DNA of 64,000 nucleotides from an uncultured Planctomycetota bacterium (GTDB lineage Bacteria > Planctomycetota > Phycisphaerae > UBA1845 > UTPLA1), in contig CAADGE010000017.1 in NCBI GenBank assembly GCA_900696465.1, positions 1-64,000 of the forward strand. The letters run 5' to 3'. The notes under the pieces are model-generated. The model worked only from the letters and a program-made list of their open reading frames with translations, ran no database searches and was not told the origin of the DNA. Made by a program: the position numbers and the translations under genes. This document shows, in pieces, positions 28,866 through 35,990 of the stretch. Each line of letters begins with the position of its first letter. Position 1 is the stretch's first letter.

Positions 28866-30492
28866 AGCCCAACTCCTTCAGGTTGGACCGGATGGCCTTC
28901 TCCAGTTTGGCCGATTCTGCGAATTGTCCGGAGAGTGTCGCCGTGAGCCGCTGCATCCTCTCGGCGAACGGCTCGTCATCGTCGGCCACGTCTTCGGCCC
29001 CGACGAAGCGGCCGGGCGTGAGCACAAATGAGTGTGTCTCAATCTCGTCCGTTGTCGCGGATTTACAGAATCCGGGGATGTCCTCGTACGTGCCCGCTTC
29101 CTTGCCTGCCTGCCGCGTCGCTCCGCTTTGCGGCGCAGGCGGGTCGCCTCGCCAGGCGTGATACGTGCCCGCGATGCGGGCGATGTCGTCGTCAGTCAGT
29201 TCCCGATGCACGCGGTCGATGAGTGTGCCCATCTTGCGGGCGTCGATGAAGAGCGTCTGCCTGCGGCGGTCCCTGCCTGCGCCGCGCTGCGCTTGTGGCG
29301 CGGCAGACAGGGCGGAAGCTCGCTTGTCGCGGGCGAGGAACCAAAGGCAGACGGGAATCTGCGTCGAATAGAAAAGCTGGCCGGGCAGCGCGACCATGCA
29401 ATCGACAAGGTCGGCTTCGACAATCGCCTTGCGAATCTCGCCCTCGCCGGACTGATTGCTTGACATGCTGCCGTTGGCGAGCACGAAGCCGGCAAGGCCG
29501 GTCGGCGCAAGGTGATGGATGAAGTGCTGGACCCAAGCGAAGTTGGCGTTGCCAACGGGCGGCGTGCCGTATTTCCAGCGCACGTCTTCGCGGAGCCGCT
29601 CGCCGCCCCAATCGCTGTCGTTGAAGGGTGGGTTGGCAAGGACGTAATCGGCTTTGAGGTCTTTATGCAAATCGCGGTGGAAGCTGTCCGCGTGCTCGGG
29701 GCCGAGATTGCCGTCGATTCCGCGAAGGGCGAGGTTCATCTTCGCGAGCCGCCACGTTGTCGCGTTCGATTCCTGGCCGTATACGCTGATGTCGCCGACT
29801 CGCCCGCCGTGGGCTTCGACGAATTTCTCGCTCTGGACGAACATCCCGCCGGAGCCGCAGCAAGGGTCGTACACGCGGCCCTTGTACGGGGCCAGCATTT
29901 CGACGAGCAAGCGGACGACGCAACGGGGCGTGTAGAACTGTCCGCCCTTCTTGCCCTCGGCACTGGCGAACTCGGAGAGGAAATACTCGTACACGCGACC
30001 CAGGATGTCTTTCGAGCGGTGCTCGGCGTCGCCCATCGCAATCGTGCCAATGAGGTCAATCAATTCGCCAAGTCGCTGCTTGTCGAGGTCAGGACGGGCG
30101 TAGTCCTTTGGAAGCACACCCTTAAGCGTCTTGTTGTCGCGTTCGATTGCAACCATCGCATCGTCGATGAGCTTACCGATGGTCGGCTGCTTCGCGTTAT
30201 CTTGAAGGTGCTTCCAGCGTGCGGGCTTGGGAACCCAAAAGACGTTGCTGCCGCGATACTCGTCCGGGTCTTCGGGGTCGGCCCCCTGGGCCTTCTCTGC
30301 CAGCAACTGAGCGTGCCGCTCTTCGAAGGCGTCGCTGATGTATTTCAGGAAAATGAGGCCGAGCACGACGTGCTTGTAAACGGCCGCGTCCATGTTGTTA
30401 CGGAGCTTGTCGGCTGCAAGCCAGAGCTTCGCCTCGAAGCCGATGTTGGCTCCGTTGTTGGCGGTAGCGGGCTTCTTGTTGTTTTTAGCCAT
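28855..30492 (-). CDS. hsdM: Type I restriction-modification DNA methyltransferase subunit M
   Basis: A 545-aa N6-adenine methyltransferase. The N-terminal HsdM helical domain ([37 protein letters not shown]) is followed by the SAM-binding motif [11 protein letters not shown] at about 208-217 and the catalytic NPPF at about 285-288; the C-terminus carries [27 protein letters not shown] and FIDARKMG. Two short palindromic DNA segments interrupt loops of the C-terminal half in frame. It opens the operon and its stop overlaps hsdS. M2S methylates host DNA; with hsdR it restricts unmodified DNA. Confidence 0.95.
   Translation of the reverse strand: MAKNNKKPATANNGANIGFEAKLWLAADKLRNNMDAAVYKHVVLGLIFLKYISDAFEERHAQLLAEKAQGADPEDPDEYRGSNVFWVPKPARWKHLQDNAKQPTIGKLIDDAMVAIERDNKTLKGVLPKDYARPDLDKQRLGELIDLIGTIAMGDAEHRSKDILGRVYEYFLSEFASAEGKKGGQFYTPRCVVRLLVEMLAPYKGRVYDPCCGSGGMFVQSEKFVEAHGGRVGDISVYGQESNATTWRLAKMNLALRGIDGNLGPEHADSFHRDLHKDLKADYVLANPPFNDSDWGGERLREDVRWKYGTPPVGNANFAWVQHFIHHLAPTGLAGFVLANGSMSSNQSGEGEIRKAIVEADLVDCMVALPGQLFYSTQIPVCLWFLARDKRASALSAAPQAQRGAGRDRRRQTLFIDARKMGTLIDRVHRELTDDDIARIAGTYHAWRGDPPAPQSGATRQAGKEAGTYEDIPGFCKSATTDEIETHSFVLTPGRFVGAEDVADDDEPFAERMQRLTATLSGQFAESAKLEKAIRSNLKELGYGL
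29102..29143. repeat. In-frame palindromic repeat in hsdM, copy 1
   Basis: A GC-rich imperfect palindrome (TTGCCTGCCTGCCGCG at one arm, CGGCGCAGGCGGG at the other, TCCGCTTTG loop) that codes for part of a non-conserved loop reading [15 protein letters not shown] in HsdM. It resembles the second copy at 29271-29312 in both sequence and hairpin form. Confidence 0.5.
29271..29312. repeat. In-frame palindromic repeat in hsdM, copy 2
   Basis: A hairpin with arms CCCTGCCTGCGCCGCG and GGCGCGGCAGACAGGG around TGCGCTTGT. It codes for [15 protein letters not shown] inside HsdM, between conserved LARDK and [13 protein letters not shown], where other HsdM proteins have a much shorter loop. It shares the CTGCCTGC arm and the GC(T)TTG loop with copy 1. 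Confidence 0.5.
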
Positions 30493-30649
30493 GAGTCCCC
30501 TGGGCTGTTCCGGCCGTCAGTTGCTTTGCGAGACCTTGAAGCTTGGTGATATCCCGTTGGGTGATGGCAATGCGAATACGGGGATTGCCGTTAATGCTTG
30601 GTGGCCTGGTTTGGAATGGGTTGTTCTGCATAGAGTGAATTCCCTGTCG

Positions 30650-31767
30650 TCAGATAGAAATCCTCTCGACGATATTCCTCGTTACGGCTCGCTTTCGCCG
30701 GTCGTAGAGCCGCGCGTCGTCCTCGGGTCGGCGTGGCCTGCCAGGTACTGAACATCCTCCAGCGGCACGCCCTGGTCAAGCAAATCCGTGATGGTCGTCG
30801 CCCGGAAGGAATGGCAGGTGAGCCGGTTCGCCGGAAGCCCTGCATCCTTGAAGCGACGTTTGACCATCCTGAGCACGTCGTTCTCCGACATGCCATTTTC
30901 GCTGAGCCGCTTGGTCCGGCGAATCGCCGAGCGGAAGAGGGGAGCGTCGTCGCCTGTGATGTCCGAAGCGGCGAGATACTCCCGCACGAAGCCTTCGAGG
31001 TCGTGCCTTGCCGGGATGTCGCGGACCTTGCCGTTCTTCTCATCAAAACGAAAGACGGATTGCCGGCCGTCGGCGAAGAAGTCTCGGCGGCGAAGCTTGG
31101 CGACGGCTCCGGCTCGAACCGCAGTATAAACCATGACCGCGATGATGGCACGGTCGCGAAGGCCGACCGGGTCTCGCGTGTCGATGCTCGCGAGCAACTG
31201 GCGGGCCTGCTTCACGGTGAGGGCCGGGGTCTTGCCTTCGGTGACGCTGTGCCTCGGGCCGTGAACGGAGAGGGCCGGATTGAGCACGACGGCGTGGCGC
31301 TGAACGAGACGGTCGAAGAAATTGCGGATTCCGGCCAAGTGGAGCTTCTTGGTCGGCTTCGATACGGGCCGGGGGGTTGTGAGGCCGCCCTTGGCCCTGC
31401 GAGGCTCCGTGGTGAGCCGACGGACGTATTCGCCGACAATCGCCGGGCTGACTTGCTGAAGCTCAAGGCCGAGCCGCTCGCAGTGTGCGAGGAAGCGATG
31501 GACGGCCTTGCGATATGCCCGTCGCGTGTGGTCGTTCTCGATTTCGGCACTGAAGAATTCCTCATAAGCGAATCGGGCGTTGTTGCCCGCCTCTCGGATG
31601 ATGGCTGGCGGCTCGACCAGGCCGGAGCGTGCAACAGCCGCCGCATCGTGCTCGACCACGTCGTGTATGCGGCGATTCGGTCGGTCCTTGATGGACGGCA
31701 TGTCTGGCGTTCGAAAGTGCTCGTAGCGGGGCGGCTCCCCTGCCTCCGGTTTAGTGCATGATAACAT
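30650..31767 (-). pseudogene. Tyrosine recombinase, frameshifted before the catalytic tyrosine
   Basis: The intact frame (30682-31767, 361 aa) is a tyrosine recombinase with SAM-like core-binding domain (FSAEIENDHTRRAYRKAVHRFLAHCERLGLEL) and catalytic boxes TAVRAGAVAKL, CHSFRATTITDLL and LAGHADPRTTR. It then reads GSTTGESEP and stops. Shifting frame at the CGCG run near 30712 restores RLYDRRKRAVTRNIVERISI ending at 30650, closely like the C-terminus of the integrase at 45621-46610. The nucleophilic tyrosine is thus out of frame, so strand cleavage should be lost unless the ribosome shifts. A neighbouring palindrome covers the start codon. Confidence 0.85.
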
Positions 31768-31780
31768 CCTTTATCATGCA
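31755..31780. promoter_or_regulatory. Palindrome over the recombinase start codon
   Basis: Arms TGCATGATAA (31755-31764) and TTATCATGCA (31771-31780) are a perfect 10-bp inverted repeat with a 6-bp spacer. The minus-strand start codon of the frameshifted recombinase lies in the spacer (31765-31767). It could be an operator or an mRNA hairpin that limits initiation; neither is proved. Confidence 0.5.
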
Positions 31781-31838
31781 TTAAGCCCAATGGGAAGGGG
31801 GCTTCGACCTGGTGTTCGTCCGGCCCTCGTTGAGCGAA

Positions 31839-31870
31839 CCCGTATTGGGTACAAACGGACCCAATATGGG
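31839..31870. promoter_or_regulatory. Inverted repeat between recombinase and vapC
   Basis: Arms CCCGTATTGGGT (31839-31850) and ACCCAATATGGG (31859-31870) match at 11 of 12 positions around an 8-bp spacer. It lies in the 150-bp gap between the recombinase start and the end of the PIN toxin gene. It may be a terminator for vapBC, an operator, or a recombinase core-type site; the sequence alone does not decide. Confidence 0.4.
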
Positions 31871-31919
31871 TTCGAAGTCCCTGTTGAGGCCCGGTTTGAG
31901 GCAATTCGGTAGGTCGTGC

Positions 31920-32381
31920 CTATCGTGCTGTGGCGAGAAGTTCGGCGGGCGTGAGGGCGACGATTCCTTCGTCCCGATAGCGGGCGAAGTCCTGCTTGTT
32001 CAAGGTCAGCAACTCCGAGAGCGAGTGCGTCAGCATGAGCGCGACGGTCCGGGCGTCATGCACATGGACGCCCTTGACGCCGTGTTTGCGGACGAGCGTC
32101 GTCCAGATGTCCGGTGTGAGCGGCGTTTCCGTGATGACCTTCACGCCGCGACGCACGCGCTCAAGCCGCTTTGTCGCCTCATCCAGCGGCAGATTGAATC
32201 CGCCGCGTTCACCGGGCGGACGCGTGCTTACGTTCCAAAACTCGGCAAGGTGTTGAAGGCCTGTAAAGAGCGGCATGTCCCGCTTGAAGAGTTCGCGAGC
32301 GGCGGCGCGAACATCCGTGTAAAAAGGGTCTGTGCGATGGATGGCTCGAAGCAATATGCCCGAATCGATGAAGACAGCCAT
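31920..32381 (-). CDS. vapC: PIN-domain toxin, VapC-like
   Basis: A 153-aa PIN-domain ribonuclease. It begins MAVFIDSGILLRA with the first acidic residue, has the central conserved ELFK and AEFWNV segments, and the C-terminal acidic cluster VHVHDARTVALMLTHSLSELLTLNKQDFARY that completes the metal site. The ATG at 32381 shares one base with the antitoxin stop (TGATG), the usual coupling of toxin-antitoxin pairs; a TTG at 32384 is an alternative. Toxic activity is inferred from family and operon form. Confidence 0.87.
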   Translation of the reverse strand: MAVFIDSGILLRAIHRTDPFYTDVRAAARELFKRDMPLFTGLQHLAEFWNVSTRPPGERGGFNLPLDEATKRLERVRRGVKVITETPLTPDIWTTLVRKHGVKGVHVHDARTVALMLTHSLSELLTLNKQDFARYRDEGIVALTPAELLATAR

Positions 32382-32623
32382 CAATCGTGGTCCGCGTAGA
32401 TGTCCTTGGTAGAGAAGTCACGAGGAAGCGGCGGTAGATTGGGCAGGCCCTCGGAAAGTTCATCAAGCCAAGCGTCCGCGTTATCGACGCGGGATGCCCC
32501 GTTTGTTCCGCCAAAATGTTTCTGAAGGAACTGGGGAACCGACAAGCCCAGGCTCGCGGCATAATTGGCCAGGGCCTCAGCGGTCTGGGGGTCGAGTTGA
32601 ATTGTCTGGGGTAGCGTGGCCAT
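32381..32623 (-). CDS. vapB: Antitoxin of the PIN-toxin pair
   Basis: An 80-aa protein preceding and coupled to the PIN toxin. Its first half (TIQLDPQTAEALANYAASLGLSVPQFLQKHF) has the length and pattern of a small ribbon-helix-helix or similar DNA-binding unit, and the acidic tail (WLDELSEGLPNLPPLPRDFSTKDIYADHD) would wrap the toxin. I base the antitoxin call on position, size and this two-part form rather than on a named family match. The interval 32624-32871 upstream shows no gene. Confidence 0.75.
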   Translation of the reverse strand: MATLPQTIQLDPQTAEALANYAASLGLSVPQFLQKHFGGTNGASRVDNADAWLDELSEGLPNLPPLPRDFSTKDIYADHD

Positions 32624-32871
32624 ATTCTCACCGATGCATCAATCATAGCATATTGCGGGGGACGAGGCGAGACGTGGATTCGGTCGTCCGACAACCTCGG
32701 CCCCCCGTCTCCGGTGACGGTTTGCCAGGGGCGTCGGAGAGGAGCCATGTACGCAATCTGCGTCGAATCATACGTAACCTGCGTACGTCCCGACCCCGAT
32801 GCCCGCTTGGTGAAAACGAGGCCGGCGATGCTCGCCGTCATGCTCCCGCTCACGATTGCGATGTTCGCCCA

Positions 32872-33855
32872 TCAGCCTCGCTGAAGCCGTGCCCTCACCC
32901 ATTCGACCACTTCTCGATATTCCGGCCGCACCGTTCGCATGTAGGTGTCGGCCACGTCCGAGCCGGCGGCATGGCCGAGCCAGCGTCGCACGTCGCTGAT
33001 GGAAGCCCCTGGACGCGATGCGAACTCGGTCGCCCCAAGATGGCGAAGCGTATAGAAGCCGGGGAGCGTCTCCTTGCTCTCCCCTACCCTCTTCCGAAGC
33101 TTATCCCACCATTGCGTCACGGCATTCGATGTCGATTGAACGAGCGGCACGCCGTTACGGGTCACGAAGAGAAGCTGTCCTGCCGGCCGCTTCTCTCGCT
33201 GCTGGTAGAGCGAGACGTAACGCCAGACGCGAGGCGGCGTGGTCCCGTACCTCTCGACGCCAGTCTTCGCACGCCGAAGGTCGTAGGCGTCTTCCACAAT
33301 CTGCCCGACGCGAATCGCTGCCATGTCTTTGGCACCGAATCCAAGCCCGATGCCGAGCCAAATCATCGTCCGGCCTCGAAGGTCGGCCCCTCGAAGCATC
33401 CTGACAAGCTGCTTCCTCGTCGGAAGGACTCGCTCGCCTGGCGGCGTGCCGTGAGAAACGTCTCGGGAATCCCAGTTCCAGGTGAGCAACTGCTTGCCGT
33501 GCTCCGGACGGCCGGCCCGGTCGATGATGGCCTTGATAAGCTGCAAACGCTTGACGACCTGGGAATCGGAGAAGCCCCGCTTCACAAGGATGCGGTTGTA
33601 CGCTTCAATGTCCTCCATCGTGAGGTCGGCAAGCCGGAGTTTGCCGACCGCCCCTGCTCCGTGTTGCAGATTCAAGAACTCCAAGAAGTCTCGGACTTGT
33701 TTCTTGCGGTCGCGGTAAACAGGCTCGATGATGGTTCCGCGTCGTCTCGGCTCGTGGCTGCTCCTCGTTCGGAGCTTCTCGCTTTCAAGGAAGCCGCTCG
33801 CGATTTCGAGAAGGCATCCGGCGAGTACCGGCGCTTGCTTGGCTCGTGGTTTCAT
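32872..33855 (-). CDS. Tyrosine-type site-specific integrase (left island)
   Basis: A 327-aa tyrosine recombinase. The core-binding region holds VYRDRKKQVRDFLEFLNLQHG and DLTMEDIEAYNRIL, and the catalytic half contains IGLGFGAKDMAAIRVGQ, FYTLRHLGATEFAS (box II with Tyr where His is commoner, a pattern I associate with planctomycete integrases), RRWLGHAAGSDVADTYM with the likely nucleophile near the end. It overlaps by 4 nt the small gene before it. It is transcribed away from the tRNA-Gly and probably served the defence island. Confidence 0.85.
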   Translation of the reverse strand: MKPRAKQAPVLAGCLLEIASGFLESEKLRTRSSHEPRRRGTIIEPVYRDRKKQVRDFLEFLNLQHGAGAVGKLRLADLTMEDIEAYNRILVKRGFSDSQVVKRLQLIKAIIDRAGRPEHGKQLLTWNWDSRDVSHGTPPGERVLPTRKQLVRMLRGADLRGRTMIWLGIGLGFGAKDMAAIRVGQIVEDAYDLRRAKTGVERYGTTPPRVWRYVSLYQQREKRPAGQLLFVTRNGVPLVQSTSNAVTQWWDKLRKRVGESKETLPGFYTLRHLGATEFASRPGASISDVRRWLGHAAGSDVADTYMRTVRPEYREVVEWVRARLQRG

Positions 33856-34085
33856 TCGTGGCGCAGCTTGGTCGGCAGGACATGGTTGCCGCTGCCGCCG
33901 AGTTGCTCAAGAATCCATGAATGATAAAGCACGCGGGCCTCGGCTTCGCGTTCTCGCTCGATGATGTTGAAGCGATGCTTTCTTGGCGAGCCGCTGATGC
34001 GGTCTCGGAACGTGACGTGCCAACCAAGGTCACGGGCGGTGGAGAAACGGAGCCTCGGAATTCGTCGTTTGGAGTGCTTGGACAT
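33852..34085 (-). CDS. Small basic protein coupled to the integrase
   Basis: A 77-aa basic protein (MSKHSKRRIPRLRFSTARDLGWHVTFRDRISG...) starting at 34085 behind a strong GGAGGAACCGC ribosome-binding site and overlapping the integrase start by 4 nt. I recognise no family. Size, charge and tight coupling would suit an excisionase or a DNA-binding partner of the integrase, but that is only inference. Its promoter region contains the three TGTAGTGCA repeats. Confidence 0.65.
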   Translation of the reverse strand: MSKHSKRRIPRLRFSTARDLGWHVTFRDRISGSPRKHRFNIIEREREAEARVLYHSWILEQLGGSGNHVLPTKLRHE

Positions 34086-34118
34086 GCGGTTCCTCCGGGG
34101 TAGAATCCCGGTCGAAAA

Positions 34119-34181
34119 TGTAGTGCACGGACCCTCAAAAACTGTGCATTTGTAGTGCAAGATTTTGAGAATTGTAGTGCA
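34119..34181. repeat. Three TGTAGTGCA direct repeats next to tRNA-Gly
   Basis: Exact copies of TGTAGTGCA occur at 34119-34127, 34151-34159 and 34173-34181, all in the same orientation, between the small integrase-linked gene and the tRNA. Repeats of this size beside an integrase and an integration target look like arm-type recombinase sites or operators. The last copy ends 12 bp before the tRNA. Confidence 0.6.
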
Positions 34182-34193
34182 AAAACCGCACTC

Positions 34194-34265
<72 letters not shown>

Positions 34266-34343
34266 GTTGACTATAATTCCGTGGCTGATCGCAAGTTAGC
34301 GAGCCTTTCCGCGTCGGAAAGTGCAGCCCGAAGGTTCGAGCGC

Positions 34344-34363
34344 AAAACGGTACATACCGTTTT
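34344..34363. promoter_or_regulatory. Palindromic operator before the right-hand integrase
   Basis: A perfect 9+2+9 palindrome (arms AAAACGGTA and TACCGTTTT) lies 24 nt upstream of the integrase start, with a TATAAT-like box at 34272-34277 further upstream. A repressor site for the integrase is the simplest reading. Confidence 0.5.
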
Positions 34364-34387
34364 GGCTCCGCCTGAAGGAGCTGCACA

Positions 34388-35560
34388 ATGCCGAAACTCA
34401 CCAAGAAACTCCCGTCATATCGTCTTCACAAGGTGTCCGGCCATGCCGTCGTTACGCTCGCCGGCAAGGACCATTATCTCGGCACGCACGGCTCGCCCGA
34501 GAGCATCGACGCCTACAAGCGCTTGATTTCGGAATGGACAACGGCAGGTCCAGCAGTTGCGGCGGCAAGCAACGCGGCAACGAAGTCCGGCGCCGACTTC
34601 CGAATCTGCGAACTGCTCGCCGCGTACTACGAGCACGCCGACCGCTACTACGTGAAGGACGGCGAGCCAACCGGCGAGGCGAAGAACATCAAGGATGCTA
34701 CGCGCCTCTTGCAGGCGCTCTACGGCATGACGCCGGTCGCCGAGTTCGGGCCGATGGCGCTCAAGGCCGTGCGGCAGAAGTTCATCGATGCCAGGCTCTC
34801 GCGGCGCGTCATCAACTACCGCGTCAATCGCATCCGCCGCGTGTTCAAATGGGGCGTCGAGAATCAGCTTGTCGCTCCCGGCGTGCTTCATGCCCTCCAG
34901 GCCGTCGCGGCGCTTCGCGCCGGCCGCACCGAGGCCCGCGAGACCGGGCCGGTCCGTCCTGTCTCTGAGGAAAGCGTGAGCGCGATCCTGCCGTTCGTGA
35001 CTCCGCAGGTGCGAGCGATGATCGAGCTTCAGCAATTGACCGGCATGCGGCCCAACGAAGTGACGGCCATGCGGCCGATCGACATCGACCGCAGCCAGGC
35101 GACGTGGATCTATCGGCCCGCCCGGCACAAGACCGAGCATCACGGTATCGAGCGGATGGTCTATCTCGGCCCCAGGGCACAGGCGATCATCACACCGTAC
35201 CTGCTACGGCCGGCCGAGGCGTACCTGTTCAGCCCGAAGGACGCCGTGAAGCAGTCCCGCGACCGCCTGCGAAGGGGCAACAACCCGCCGAAGAAGCGCC
35301 GGCCGTCGCCGAAACGCCTCCCAGGCAACCGCTACACGCGGCGCAGCTATTACAGCGCCATCAAGCGAGGTTGCGAAAAGGCCGCCATCGAGGTGTGGGG
35401 ACCGAACCGGCTGCGGCACTCGGCGGCGACGTATCTGCGGAAGCGCTTCGGCATCGAAGCGGCCCGCGTCGTTCTGGGGCATCGCTCCAGCGCCGTCACC
35501 GAGGTGTACGCGGAACTGGACCGCACGAAGGCAGCTGATATCATGGCGGAGGTTGGATAG
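34388..35560 (+). CDS. Tyrosine-type integrase of the tRNA-Gly element
   Basis: A 390-aa tyrosine recombinase with an N-terminal Arm-like region (YRLHKVSGHAVVTLAGKDHYLGTHGSPESIDAYKRLI), a core-binding domain around 90-170, and catalytic boxes LQQLTGMRPNEVTAMR (Arg), NRLRHSAATYLRKRFG (His/Arg) and VVLGHRSSAVTEVYAELD (His and Tyr nucleophile). AAGGAGC precedes the ATG. Position directly behind tRNA-Gly, transcribed into the element, is the standard arrangement for an ICE or integrated plasmid. GC-rich codon use matches its neighbours on the right. Confidence 0.93.
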   Translation: MPKLTKKLPSYRLHKVSGHAVVTLAGKDHYLGTHGSPESIDAYKRLISEWTTAGPAVAAASNAATKSGADFRICELLAAYYEHADRYYVKDGEPTGEAKNIKDATRLLQALYGMTPVAEFGPMALKAVRQKFIDARLSRRVINYRVNRIRRVFKWGVENQLVAPGVLHALQAVAALRAGRTEARETGPVRPVSEESVSAILPFVTPQVRAMIELQQLTGMRPNEVTAMRPIDIDRSQATWIYRPARHKTEHHGIERMVYLGPRAQAIITPYLLRPAEAYLFSPKDAVKQSRDRLRRGNNPPKKRRPSPKRLPGNRYTRRSYYSAIKRGCEKAAIEVWGPNRLRHSAATYLRKRFGIEAARVVLGHRSSAVTEVYAELDRTKAADIMAEVG

Positions 35561-35741
35561 GCGCCCAATGGGATCAAGCAACGAACCTTGGCCAAGAACC
35601 GGGGCTTCCAACCCACCGCTTGAACCGAGCCGGCTTTGCGGTACGATTCAGGCTGCCGGTTCGTGGACGAGGCAGAGTTCGCTTGGCTCGGACGGCTGTT
35701 CAGTCGTCGAATACAGGGCTTTCCAATCAGGAGACACGCCC

Positions 35742-35957
35742 ATGACGAACGAAACGAATTCCCAAACGCCTGTTTCCCCGACTCAAGATTCGACTGCACC
35801 AGGGCAAGGTAGGTCGGTGCTCGCGAGAATTCAGTCCGAAGTCGAAGAGGAGGCCAAGGAATGGGCTGGCGGCTCAGCCAACCTCGCAGCCTCCGCAAAA
35901 TGTGGTTTCGACAAGCACACGCAATCGTTCAACAAGTGCAGAAGCCGTTCTCCTTAA
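35742..35957 (+). CDS. Candidate RiPP precursor peptide for the adjacent radical SAM enzyme
   Basis: A 71-aa peptide starting at an ATG with AGGAGA eight bases upstream. Residues 1-50 look like a leader: a polar Ser/Thr/Gln/Pro start, then a helix SVLARIQSEVEEEAKEWAGG. Residues 51-71 form a short core, AKCGFDKHTQSFNKCRSRSP, in which two aromatic-X-Lys triplets (F56-D57-K58 and F63-N64-K65) are spaced seven residues apart between C54 and C66. The next gene, 33 nt downstream, is a radical SAM/SPASM enzyme. Small size, leader-core layout, repeated aromatic tripeptides and neighbour all point to a ribosomally made, post-translationally modified peptide. I recognise no named precursor family. Confidence 0.72.
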   Translation: MTNETNSQTPVSPTQDSTAPGQGRSVLARIQSEVEEEAKEWAGGSANLAASAKCGFDKHTQSFNKCRSRSP

Positions 35958-35990
35958 CCTGGTCTGCGATCTTTCGATTGGGTGTCTCAA

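Noticed and set aside
29512-30549. 345-codon plus-strand frame opposite hsdM
   Set aside because: Shadow of the methyltransferase; residues are the usual antisense Val/Arg/Gly-rich mix.
30733-31761. 342-codon plus-strand frame opposite the frameshifted recombinase
   Set aside because: Antisense of conserved recombinase boxes.
31839-31870. Second tRNA or tRNA fragment suggested by GGGTTCGAAGTCCC just beyond the inverted repeat
   Set aside because: Only a T-arm-like string is present; no acceptor or anticodon stem can be formed around it.
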